64,000 bases of DNA from CAZGIF01 sp964526045 (GTDB taxonomy: Bacteria > Patescibacteriota > Gracilibacteria > Absconditabacterales > Absconditicoccaceae). The position numbers and the translations under genes were made by a program. The stretch is taken from assembly GCA_964526045.1 (NCBI GenBank), contig CAZGIF010000002.1, positions 285,107 to 349,106 of the forward strand, in the 5' to 3' direction. Below, piece after piece: positions 37,151 through 47,146 of the stretch. The notes beneath the pieces were generated by a model. It ran no database searches. It was not told the origin of the DNA and worked only from the letters and a program-made list of their open reading frames with translations. Each line of letters starts with the position of its first letter. The first letter of the stretch is position 1.

Positions 37151-37214
37151 TGTATGGAAAAGAAATTGCTTATACCTATATTTGACTATTAGAGAATAAA
37201 ATTGAAAAAATATT

Positions 37215-37283
37215 ATGATAGACAACTTTAATGTTATTTATGGACAATGAAAAAAAATCAAACAATTAAATTTTGGCAGGTAA
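37215..37283 (+). other. possible 22-codon leader ORF overlapping the exporter start
   Basis: ATG 37215 reads MIDNFNVIYGQGKKIKQLNF and ends in TAA whose last base is the A of the exporter ATG (TAATG). This could couple translation, or be chance. The AGG just before the overlap may serve as the ribosome site of the exporter gene. Confidence 0.3.
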
Positions 37284-39021
37284 TGAAAAGATTTTTTGAA
37301 CCAGTATGAAAAATTAAACGAGTATATATTTGAGCTATACTTACTATGTCTAATTGGTTTCTGTTTGATTTGGCTCTAGTTTATTTTGCTAATAAAAGTT
37401 GAAATGCAGTACAGGCTTGAGATATATGAGAAGTAAAAAATACTCTATGGTTATTTATCTTCATGTTTTTACTAAGTTACTTAATAAAATTTTTTACAAG
37501 AAAAAAATGAGCAGAAAATTTGAAGTATGAATTATCAAAGGTTATATGGAGAAAAAATTTACAATCTTTTTTTATGTTTGATGCATCACAAACAGAAAAG
37601 TTAGGAACAGGAAGTGTAATATCAGTTATATCAAAAGGAATTGATAATTTTATTAGTGCGCATAATTCTATTGTATATCATATGACCGAATTACTATTTA
37701 GATGTATAATTGTTATTTATGTACTTTATAATCTTTGATGGTTGTATATAGGAATATATTTCTTCTTGTTAGTATGTATTGTTAAAGTAACATCATATCT
37801 CTTCAATAAGAAAATTAAACCTTATAGACAAGATGAAAGAGATAGTGAGATTCAAAATTCAAGACTATTTGTTCGTATGATAATGTCAAAGGCTGAAATG
37901 ATACAAAACTTCCGTTATGTTGATGAGATTACTAAATTTATTCATTGAATTGATAATCAAAAAAATCTTGAATGGCTAAAATGACTTGGGTTTTTCGAAT
38001 TTTCAATATTCCACTTATGCTTGTTAATTCGTTTTTTGGATTGATTCTTTTATATGTTATTATTTCTTTTTATAGTTGATCTTTTTCGTTTGGTCTCTTT
38101 TTGTCACTTTCTATAGCTAGTTCAACGCTAGGTTGATTTATGTTAAAAACTACAGATTGATATCAAAAGGTTCTTGATAATTTTATTCATATAGAGAAAC
38201 TACGAGATTTGATTGATACCATGCCAAAGATACTATGATATGATAAATGAGTTGCTTTTATGTATAGACTTTGAAATATACAAATCAAAAATATGTTTTT
38301 TTCATATAACGACAAGTCTCCAATTTTCCAAGATTTTTCTCTTACTATAAAAGGATGAACGAAAACTGCGTTTGTGGGTGAATCTTGAGGTGGTAAGACA
38401 ACACTAATCAAGCTTCTTGCTTGATATATAAGGCCCGATTCTTGAGAAATTCGTATTGATAAACAAGTCTTGTTTGCATCTAAAAAATGAAATATTGAAA
38501 ACGTTTCGTTACAATCATACTATAAAAGTATTGGTTACTTAACACAAGAACCAAGTGTTTTTGATGGAACGGTTTATGAAAATCTCGTCTATGCTCTCAA
38601 TGCAGAACCAATAAAGAGTGAACTAGAAAAAGTTATTTCGCTTGCAAAATGTGATTTTATTCGAGATTTTGAAAATTGATTAGATACAGAAATTTGAGAA
38701 AGGTGAGTAATGTTAAGTTGATGACAAAAACAGAGACTAGCAATTGCTAAAATTATGCTCAAAAACCCAAATATCATTTTACTCGATGAACCTACATCGG
38801 CACTTGATAGTTTCAATGAAGAACAAATTACTATTGCACTTCATAATCTTTTTAAGAATAAAACAGTTGTTATTATAGCTCATAGATTACAGACTGTCAT
38901 CCAAGCAGATAGAATTTTACTTTTCGAACAGTGAAAAATACTTGAAGATGGAACTCACCAAGAACTTGTACAGTTAGATGGTACATACAAAAAAATGTTA
39001 GATTTACAGTCAGGTTTTTAA
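37283..39021 (+). pseudogene. ABC exporter (fused membrane and ATPase domains) split by a frameshift
   Basis: The first frame (ATG 37283) encodes the membrane domain: helices, then DERDSEIQNSRLFVRM and NQKNLEWLK. At CTAAAATG (37976-37983) the homology moves to the -1 frame, continuing VFRIFNIPLMLVNSFFGL and then a complete ATPase: GESGGGKTT (Walker A), LSGGQKQRLAIAK (signature), IILLDEPTSALD (Walker B) and the H-loop IIAHRL, ending at TAA 39019-39021. Without the shift the first frame stops at TAG near 38,117. It may be a true frameshift mutation, a programmed -1 slip on the A run, or an assembly error. An intact protein would be about 578 residues, normal for a half-size MsbA-like exporter. 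Confidence 0.8.
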
Positions 39022-39128
39022 TATACCATATCTAAGAAAATACTTGTTAATATCTAATAACAACCTATGAAAAATACTACGAAATTATCATAAATATATT
39101 ATGATGCATCAGAGGACAAAAAAATATT

Positions 39129-39168
39129 ATACTGACAGCGTTGATGGAGAAGTGATTGATGCTATGTA
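39129..39168 (+). repeat. duplicated fragment of the dnaK 3' end
   Basis: Thirty-five bases (39129-39163) are identical to 37040-37074 inside the end of dnaK, coding TDSVDGEVIDA in the original. Both copies are followed by two mismatched bases and then GTAG, so even the stop codon is kept. The copy has no start and is not a gene. The two copies bracket the ABC exporter. Confidence 0.92.
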
Positions 39169-39177
39169 GTGATCTTT

Positions 39178-39645
39178 TTATTTTTTATGTGATTCTTCTA
39201 CCACTTTTCTCAGGAATTCTATTCTTAACTCCTTTTTTTGTGTTTCGAGTATTTTGCTATAAAAAATTTTTGTGAATTCACTGACAGAGATACCAGATAA
39301 TATTGTTGTTAAACATCATGAAATTGCTATTCCTAGTCCTACTTCTTTTTCAGAAGGTATTCACAAAATACCTAAGATTGATGCGATGATCGATCACGTC
39401 ACAATGGTTGTCATTATTCCATAGAGCTTGGCTTGCTTTTTTCTTGTATCGTACAGTGGCTTTAGTATTTTGAATTCTTTTTCTTTTATTACTCTATAGA
39501 TAATCAAAGAAGAGTTTTGTATTATTTCTTTTTCGTTAGGGATAACGGGTTTTAATCATTTTGCTTGCTGTACTGCATCTTCAATAATTACCATTGCTGC
39601 TTCATCGTCAGTTGTGAAATGTTTTGGATATATGTTCTTGTTCAT
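39178..39645 (-). CDS. hypothetical two-helix membrane protein, 155 aa
   Basis: ATG 39643-39645 (MNKNIYPKHF) to TAA 39178-39180. A soluble N-terminal half with NEKEIIQNSSLIIYRVIKE is followed by two transmembrane helices (LYGIMTTIVTGSIIASILGILGI split by a turn, and GLGIAISGCLTTILSG, about residues 85-125) and a charged tail. No family recognised. The frame is open upstream to 39744. It sits between murA and the duplicated dnaK fragment. Confidence 0.6.
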
Positions 39646-39816
39646 CGTGGTATATAGTATGATAAAATATGTGCTGATTGACCGTGACTCATGTTTATTT
39701 TTTTGTTTGTGTAGCATTTTTTCACGAAAAATGATATTTATCATATCATTTATTTTAAACTAGTAAAAAATATGCACACGTATTGTGTATAATATGTATT
39801 ATTATGTTTTTAATTA

Positions 39817-41136
39817 TTATATTCTCCTAATATCAGCTCCTAACTTTTGTAATTTTTTGTCAATTTTTTCGTATCATCTGTCTATGAGTCATACATTGTG
39901 GAGTACAGATTTTCAGGGTGCACTCATAGCCGCTAGCATTGTAGTTGCTCAGGCTCTCAAATCGTTTACAAAAAACTCTCATCATGAAAAAGCTGTAGGT
40001 CATTGAATATGAATTGCATGTTTATTTTCTTTGTCTCTACTTTCTCGATCAAAGTTATAGAATCTTTGAGGATCTTCGACGTGGGGATTAAACAAATCAA
40101 ATGTCGCTCACATACTAGTAAGAACATCAACATATTGAGAAAATCTATTTGAAAATATCGTTTCATGAATAGTACTTGTTCCGTGTGCACTACACATCAA
40201 AACAGCTCGCAATGCTTGCCAATCAGTCATAAATCACGGATGAATTTTTGTTGTGATATCAGTAGCCCTCAGTGGTCATTTCCAAAAAAATCTCACACCA
40301 TAATCATCGACTTCGTATCATCATCAGGCTTCATCTATTTTTTCCAAAAAGATTGTCAAATCTTGGTGACGAGCATTTTCCAAAATAACGTCTCATTTGG
40401 TCAAGAGAGTAGCACATGCATATGTAACAGCTTCATTTCTATCAGGAATAACACTATGAATCGCACCTCATAGTGAGACCACTCAATCAATTTCTATTGT
40501 TCTAAATGCTCTTCTTCTGATACGAGCTCACATTTTGTTAAGTAACATGATGAGATCATCTATTTCTGGTTCTTCAGCAGCATTTTCAAGTATAGTTTTT
40601 CATGTTGCACAGACGGCAGCTATTATTAGAGTTTCTGTTCCTGTGTGTGTGTTTTTTGCAAAACGGTATGTTGTTCATACAAGACCGTCTGTTTGCATAT
40701 GCAACATATTGTCTTTGAGTTCTCGTGTTACTCACATCGATTCTAGTCAATCAAAATGTCTATCGAGATTTCTATTTCCTATTTTATCTCACCCAGGAAG
40801 CGGAACGATTGCTTTTCAAAACTTATGTAGCAAGACTCACAAAAAAATGGTAGATGATCTTGATTTTTCTCCATATTCAAAAGGAATTTCTCGTCTTGAG
40901 AGTCAACGAGGATCAATACTCGTAGTCTTTGCTCATACGTCTTGGGTATGTGCACCTAGATGCTTTATTATCTCTTTTACGTTGTGTACATCATCAATGT
41001 GGGGTATATTGATAAGTCTTGTTGTTTCGTTTCACATCAGACTTGCAATCATTAGTTTGTATGAAGCATTTTTTGCTCCGCTTAACCTCACGCATCAATA
41101 TAAAGGTTTTCATCATTGGATATGAAATTCTGCCAT
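39817..41136 (-). CDS. murA: UDP-N-acetylglucosamine 1-carboxyvinyltransferase
   Basis: First committed step of peptidoglycan synthesis: transfer of enolpyruvate from PEP to UDP-GlcNAc. The 439-residue product has LSGAKNASYKLM with Lys22, FLGVLLHKFGKA, HIDDVHNVKE, GFMTDWQALRAVLM (substrate loop) and NDLRAGATTMLAA. The active-site loop reads PLPGGDKIGNR with Asp117 where most MurA enzymes have Cys115. Asp at this position is known from Mycobacterium and Chlamydia and gives intrinsic fosfomycin resistance. It is the last gene of an rpmA-rpmF-nusB-murA run, 26 bases after nusB. Confidence 0.95.
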
Positions 41137-41162
41137 AGTGTTTTTACAACTATAAAAGCTCT

Positions 41163-41765
41163 CTATTTCTTTTTTTTGTTTCACATACCAAATAGTTTAT
41201 GAAATATTCCGTTTACCAGTTTTGGAGATGCTACATCACCGTATCTTTTGGCAAGTTCAATCATTTCATTTATGAGTATTTCTTTGGGTGTATCTAATTC
41301 TATTTGCTCAGCATATCATAACAAAAAAATTGCCTGGTCCATAGTGTCCATACGTTCCATAACGAACGTTGTTGTAAAACCATTGATATCTTCGTATGCT
41401 TTTTGTGAGTGAATAAATACTCTTTTACATATAAGAAGAATGTATGAATAGTCAATGTGAGGTGTTGTATTGTACGAAAAAAACTCATCAAGTATATAGA
41501 TGGTTTTTTGTTCTATGTAATCCTTATTGCATATTTCAGCCAAAAACGCAAAAATTTCTTTTGCGTTTTTTTTGGTATTTGCTGGATCAACATAGAGGTA
41601 TTTTTTTGTATTTTCATTTCAACTTCCCTTTACGTCATCGTTTTCTCAAGCAAAAAAATCGGAGAAACCAAGTTCTCCTTTTTGTAGTGCGCGTACGAGA
41701 ATAAGATGCCAGTAGAGAAAAGAAATAACTACTTTTCTTGCGGTAATTCTGGCTCTAATATTCAT
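41163..41765 (-). CDS. nusB: transcription antitermination factor NusB
   Basis: The 200-residue product opens RARITARKVVISFLYW, the NusB helix 1 pattern, and closes with the diagnostic ELDTPKEILINEMIELAKRYGDVASPKLVNGIFHKL. It binds boxA RNA with NusE in rRNA antitermination. It is longer than E. coli NusB (139 residues) because of an insertion of about 60 residues after helix 2. TGA read as Gly extends the C-terminus to TAG 41163-41165. Confidence 0.88.
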
Positions 41766-41857
41766 ACTTTTTCGCAGAAAAAATGAGTAAATGAATGAAC
41801 ATACACAAGATCTGTTCTATATCTTGCATTTTATTTTTTTGTAGAGAAAAGAAGCGA

Positions 41858-42088
41858 TTATGCTTCTACTACATTGTCGTTGCTTTTTGTTTTGATTGTC
41901 ATAACTTGTTTTCCTTTGTAATGACCACATTCAGTACACACTCTGTGAGCAAGTTTTTTTGCGTTACAGTTTTTGCATGTGATGATGTTATTGATTCTAA
42001 CAAGACGTTTGATGTTCAATGTTTGTCGTGTACTATGTCTAATTCTTTTCTTAGACTGCGATCTTTTCTTTTTTGGTACGATAGCCAT
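41858..42088 (-). CDS. rpmF: 50S ribosomal protein L32
   Basis: The 76-residue product starts MAIVPKKKRSQSKKRIRHS and contains the zinc ribbon CKNCNAKKLAHRVCTECGHYKG (cysteines in two CxxC pairs), both typical of L32 with an intact zinc site. It lies 30 bases after rpmA on the same strand. Confidence 0.95.
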   Translation of the reverse strand: MAIVPKKKRSQSKKRIRHSTRQTLNIKRLVRINNIITCKNCNAKKLAHRVCTECGHYKGKQVMTIKTKSNDNVVEA

Positions 42089-42118
42089 GAATATATGATA
42101 CTATAGATTAAAAAAAAC

Positions 42119-42409
42119 TTACGAGATAGCTTGCGCAGACTCAACAGTAATAAATGTTCTTAGATATTTTCTTGCGTTATATTTTCATACCTTTTTTTTG
42201 TACATTTTTACAATACCATCGATTTTTGCATGAATAGTATAGTCTTTTGAAATATATGTGTTTGGTCCACATTTATATTTTTCTCCTTGTTGTCTCAAAA
42301 TAATGTTTCAAGCAGTAGCAAGTTGTCCTCCAGATAGTTTGAGTCATCTATACTTTGGATTCGAATCTCTAAGATTCTTCGCCGAACCGGCAGCTTTTTT
42401 GTGAGCCAT
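42119..42409 (-). CDS. rpmA: 50S ribosomal protein L27
   Basis: The 96-residue product begins MAHKKAAGSAKNLRDSNPKY and has GGQLATAGNIILRQQG, the L27 core that reaches the peptidyl-transferase centre. The N-terminus is directly AHKKAAGS, so no Firmicutes-style cleavable extension is present. rplU is not beside it, unlike the usual rplU-rpmA pairing. Confidence 0.97.
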
Positions 42410-42460
42410 GTGTTTGGAATGTGTATATAGTAAAAAGTAATGTGTAATCAAATATGTATC

Positions 42461-42501
42461 GATTAGATTATTTTACCTAATCTAGACCAAAATTTTTGGT
42501 C
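42461..42501. promoter_or_regulatory. two adjacent inverted repeats upstream of rpmA
   Basis: GATTAG...CTAATC is followed immediately by GACCAAAA-T-TTTTGGTC, a near-perfect palindrome. They lie 50-90 bases upstream of rpmA and could be a leader hairpin (ribosomal protein control) or a terminator of the YjdF-like gene. Confidence 0.45.
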
Positions 42502-42617
42502 CGTATCATAGACATCTGTGAATATAAGAAACTATGTATCTATTGCAAGTATAAATCGTACAAAAAATTATGCCGTACCAACAAATACAAAGTATATTGC
42601 TAGAGATATTTTTGTTG

Positions 42618-43220
42618 TTATACTCAGTTTTTTTTGTGAGGAAGTATCAGATACACTATAGAACTACTTATAGCTCAAAGCCCATCCGCTAGCATGTCCT
42701 TTTGTGCATCTCGTATATCTCACTGTGATCCCAAAAATGCTGTTCCAGCATCTGGATCGTTGCTTATTGCAAATAACCATTCGATTATTTCGTATATTCA
42801 CGCTACAGCAAAGATCGTAGCGATAGCAACAAAAACACTTACAGACGTTGACTTTGTCAGATTATTTTTGTTACAATACTCAATGATTGCGTATGCATAA
42901 AATCCCACAGAGAAATGAGCGATTCTGTCGAAGTGATTTCTTTCAAATCCAAAAAAGTCAGTAAATCGATCAAATGGAACTCTTTCGAATGTGTAATGTG
43001 CTCCAACCGTATGCAAATATATAAAAATCCCCATAAAAATATATGAAAGAGAAGAAAACGGAGTACGATATCACAAAAAAACAATCAATGCGACGACACA
43101 TACAACTGGTATCATTTCTGCTCGCCATACTGTGGTATCAAACGCTCCAATATATGACCAGATCGATAATATAATCCATCACGCCAAAAGTACATATGCG
43201 ATTATAGGTTGTTTTTTCAT
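42618..43220 (-). CDS. YjdF-like DUF2238 membrane protein
   Basis: The 200-residue polytopic protein shows helices at the N-terminus, HTVGAHYTFERVPFDRF, FFGFERNHFDRIAHFSVGF, YEIIEWLFA and the strongly conserved GTAFLGSQGDIRDAQKDMLAD near the C-terminus, all hallmarks of DUF2238 (E. coli YjdF). The molecular function is unknown. It has about five transmembrane helices. It is divergent from the small-plus-giant cluster that starts at 43,362. Confidence 0.88.
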
Positions 43221-43361
43221 GAAACTATGTACAAAAATAAATGGTTTTTTGAAAGATGCGTCTGTTGGCTACCAAAGCTAACATAAAACTACAGTATAAA
43301 TTTGACAGATTTTCACAAGTGATTATACTTACGCTATATATTTTATTTTATTGGTGTAGGT

Positions 43362-43640
43362 ATGTCTTTGGAACACTTTGGATCAAGAGAGACAAAAGAA
43401 AAAATTGATACTGACTGAATCAACGAATCTCTTGCAAATTACGATGTTTCTGCTGAAGAGTTTGATCTTTTGATTCAAGAACAAAAAGCCTTGTCTCAAC
43501 AAAAAGATAAAGAACAGCGTGATGTACAAAATAGTTTTGGTCCACTTTTGCTTGCATGAAATTACCAGACTCAAATAGAATTTGTATCTATTCAAGCTCA
43601 TGATGAATCTGACGCGTTGCGTGATTCGATTCTTTGATAG
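43362..43640 (+). CDS. small partner protein S2 (92 aa) of giant G2
   Basis: ATG 43362, TAG 43638-43640 after a TGA-encoded Gly. Charged and mostly helical, no signal peptide. It ends ESDALRDSILG, aligning with the ends of the small proteins that precede G1 (EADLLLEMID) and G3 (DADSLLDSI). The giant gene starts 30 bases downstream. Probable family of helper, chaperone or targeting proteins, by position and tail only. Confidence 0.78.
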
Positions 43641-43670
43641 TTTTTTTGTTTTTTTTATGTGTCCACACGA

Positions 43671-46577
43671 ATGTCATTTTGAGGTATTGAATCATCATAT
43701 TCACCAGATAGTAACCAAGAAAACAATGAAGCAACTCCAGACAAGCTTCAATTGTATGATTTTATGAAGAATGTTTCTGATGCAACAAATGTCGTTAAGC
43801 GATTGCCAAAAGATGTAACAAACAAATTTCAACAAGAAGCTATGCAAAATCCATCTCCACAATTACAAAGCTATATCCAAAGTATGCAAAAAAAGTGATA
43901 TTTTACGGAGTGAATGTCTTCTTCTGATCCAAAACTTACAGTTGCATGTTTTCAATCTGTTTTACCAGGTGCTGCAGTGACTGGTATTGCAGATCCATAT
44001 TTTATGAAGTCTGTTGCTACATACGCTTTAGAACACAATATTGCATTCGTTCCTTGAAAACCAGACATATTTCTAACCAATGTCATAAAGTCGCTCAACC
44101 CCACTCATCAATCAAAATTATGACCAGATCCGATTTGACCAAACCCGATTTGACCAGATACAAAAAAAACTAGCAATGCCGAGACATGATACTTTACAGA
44201 TCCTGCTTTGGATGAGGAATGAATAAACGTTGATTGATCGGCTACAAATACTTGAGAAATAACAGAGACAGCTGTAGAAAAACTGCCTACAAATCTTACT
44301 CAAATAAATTTGTTTCCTGAACCTTTTGGTCAACAAGTTCCGAAACCTGCACTCACAAGGTGAGCATTTGAAAAATTTCTTCAAGATCATGACGTAAATC
44401 CATTGCCAGATGCATTTAGGAATTCTGACTCATGTGCAGCGTATGTCCAAAGTCATTTTGCTTGATTGTTGTGATATGATCAATTACAAAAATCATGACT
44501 ACTTACAGACTGAAAACTGACCGATGCACGAGATATTGTCAAAAATATGCAAAAAAGTGAATATGCTCAGCTGTCTCATTCGTTGATGCAATATATAGAC
44601 CAATCTTCACCCAAAAATATCGATGTATCTACACAAGATGCACAAAAAAGATTATCTGACCTGGTTGCTCGTCTTCATACACCATGAACGTACCCAGTAA
44701 TACTTCCTGTCCACAACCCACGTACGTGACAATACCCAAATATTCTAAGCAAACGCAAACAAGATCCAGAAACAACACTCAATTCTCACGCCTGACTGTC
44801 GTTGTGACCAAAGTCTTTTGACCTGATGTGAGTACAATGAGACCTTACAAAGGTTTTGAGTACGCATTTTCATTGCAAAGAAAAAGAACTTCGAAAGCTT
44901 GGACTTTTGCAAAATATCAAAGTCTGAGATAAAATCTGTACGTTTGATGCTACAAAAAAATCCTTTGTCGATGCAAATTGAGACGCTGTCACAATCAAAA
45001 AAACCGATACGATTTTACGACAAGATATACAAATAACCCACTATCGAGACCAAAAGCCATGTACGGAGAGTCTTGTGCATGCTATGATAACCAAAGGGCT
45101 TACACCACTTGGAGTTATGATCCCAGACCCAAACAAAATAGATCTCACGCCACCAGATGCAGAACTACAAAAGCAGTCAGATGAATTTTTTGATGGAGTA
45201 GTAGCTGTAAAAGGACCAACGTTCAAAGATATGGATAGCTTGAAAAAACATTATCAATGTGTTTTTGAAGATGCGTATACTGCCAAATGATACAAAGATC
45301 CAGCATGATTTGCGCGTAGAGCAATACAATATTATACAGATCTCAATATTCTCAAACCAAAAACCAGCGTCAATGCTAGCTTACCATTGCCAAACTGGGA
45401 TAAAAAACCTCACCAAAATGAACTTCCTAGTGTGTTTGACACAATAGATATTTTTGATACACTTGTCTCGGTGGCCTTCAATGCAGCAAAAGAAAACCAA
45501 GCTGCATTGATGTCGTCGTATGTAGCGGGAAATCCACACTTTAGTCTCAATGCAAAAACTCAACTTTTGATGCAAGACATTGCAGATCATTTGGGTATAG
45601 TGTGGGATATTGGTAAACCAGATGGTGTAATTTGACCTCAATCGCTGTCGATGATACAGCGTATTTTCAAAGATCCACGCGCGCAAGACTTTTTGCAAGA
45701 TATAGACAAAATGAAAGACACGTTGGAGCAGTGAAAGTCATTGCAGATGACGGATGTTGTTGTTTGAATGCGTAATGTGTATGCAGGTTTGTTTGACAAA
45801 ACTCCTTCTATGTATCTTGAACAAGAAGACTACAAACCTGGTACGTTTGCCGAAAGTTGCAATACAATTGTTTCGAGAGCTAAAAGAACACAAGCTTTGA
45901 CTTGATTTTTGGAGAGACATGACTTTGCATCCGATACAAGTGGCGAATTTTTGGAAAAATTTGCATCTGAAAGCGTATTATGAGATGACTTGTCTATCAA
46001 GCAGTCGTTTATAGATCAATATCCTACGATGATTTGAGAGCTGAATCGTTTGTTGCCATCATGAGCATGACAAAATGATGTTTTGAAAGCTTTGATAGTT
46101 TCTACAGCAATATGTGAATCGTGATTGAGTGCTGGATTCTGAATGTTTACTAAACAAGGTATTGAGGACTATGTTTGAGCTCATGTATGAGCTTTGTGAG
46201 TACTCAAAAATAAAATTTTGTGAAACACATCAGACGAAGAGGCTTTTTTTGCTGCCAAAAGAGAAAAAATAACATCTACAAGTCCTCTCCAAATTACAGC
46301 AAAAACAGCATACGATCTGTTGGTGCGCTATCCACACAACAAAGAGATGCTTGCTCAGTTTGGACTTGAAACTCAACAAAAAGATGAAAAAGGTGGTGTT
46401 TTGCAGGTAGCTGATCCCAAAAATAAAGAAGCTGTGCTGACAAAAATCTATGCAGCTTTGGACAACACTCAAGACGTTGTCTTTGCTACTCGTATGGCAT
46501 ATGCATCTATGATGGACCACTTAAGATCTCAAAGATATGTCGAACAAAATGTTGCTTCTCGTACAGCTACTGTCTAA
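43671..46577 (+). CDS. giant hypothetical protein G2 (968 aa), putative effector family
   Basis: Framed by ATG 43671 and TAA 46575-46577, with many TGA glycines. No signal peptide. Residues 1-250 are Ser/Asn/Pro-rich, with a short repeat GPDPIGPNPIGPD near residue 150. Residues 340-560 hold a possible beta-rich domain (PVHNPRTGQYPNIL, SHAGLSLGPKSFD). At about 620-660 the string GKPDGVIGPQSLSMIQ fits the peptidoglycan-binding-domain-1 pattern (DG-x-x-G-x-x-T/S). The C-terminal 250 residues are helical with a weakly hydrophobic Gly-rich patch. No catalytic domain recognised. A terminator follows. It lies between S2 and S3 and is inferred to be an exported effector. Confidence 0.85.
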
Positions 46578-46610
46578 ACTATGCCTTAGTATATACAAAA
46601 GTCAATAATG

Positions 46611-46639
46611 AATCCTGACACCGTGTCAGGATTTTTTTT
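46611..46639 (+). terminator. intrinsic terminator after G2
   Basis: AATCCTGACA, short loop, TGTCAGGATT and eight T's. Confidence 0.93.
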
Positions 46640-46705
46640 GTTATGTAAAAGTTTGGTTATACTTGGTGGTATCTAGATTGCTTTTTTTAGCTCTTATGAC
46701 TCACG

Positions 46706-47083
46706 ATGAACGCACAAATAAACCCACAAAAAAATAATAATGTCTTTGATATACACACGTTTGGTGCTGATAGGAAAAATATGCTTGCTATGTGTGAGGA
46801 TTTGCTTGCTGGTTTTTCGTCATCGAAGTCCAAGTCTCAGCTTCGTGATTTGATTTGACACGTTTCTGATGCTGGATTGTGACATATTTTGTCGATATTG
46901 TTTGCCTGATCAGAACAAGAAGAGTTGCACGCTCGTCACGCAAGAAATACATACAAACAACAAGCAATCGTGTGACTACAAAATGATATGCATGAAGTTC
47001 GTCGTGCTTATGATGAGCTACAAACACAATTGACGTATGTCAATGACCAAGATGATGCTGATTCTTTGTTAGATAGTATCTAA
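46706..47083 (+). CDS. small partner protein S3 (125 aa) of giant ART protein
   Basis: ATG 46706, TAA 47081-47083, 63 bases before the giant gene. The product is helical with SQLRDLIGHVSDAGLGHILS in the middle and a predicted coiled coil near the end. It finishes DADSLLDSI, the shared tail of the three small partners. By analogy with small helical proteins that accompany large secreted toxins, it may be a chaperone or export adaptor for the ART protein. Confidence 0.78.
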
Positions 47084-47146
47084 TCTACAGTCTCAACACT
47101 ACATCTCTACTACCACTTCATAAAATATTTTATACTACATTGATCA

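Noticed and set aside
37981..39021. Independent ATPase gene starting at ATG 37981
   Set aside because: The sequence begins in the middle of the membrane domain, so a frameshifted single exporter explains it better; kept as one broken gene.
40535..41125. Plus-strand open frame of 196 codons
   Set aside because: It lies antisense to murA, whose code-25 translation has all MurA motifs; the plus-strand product resembles nothing.
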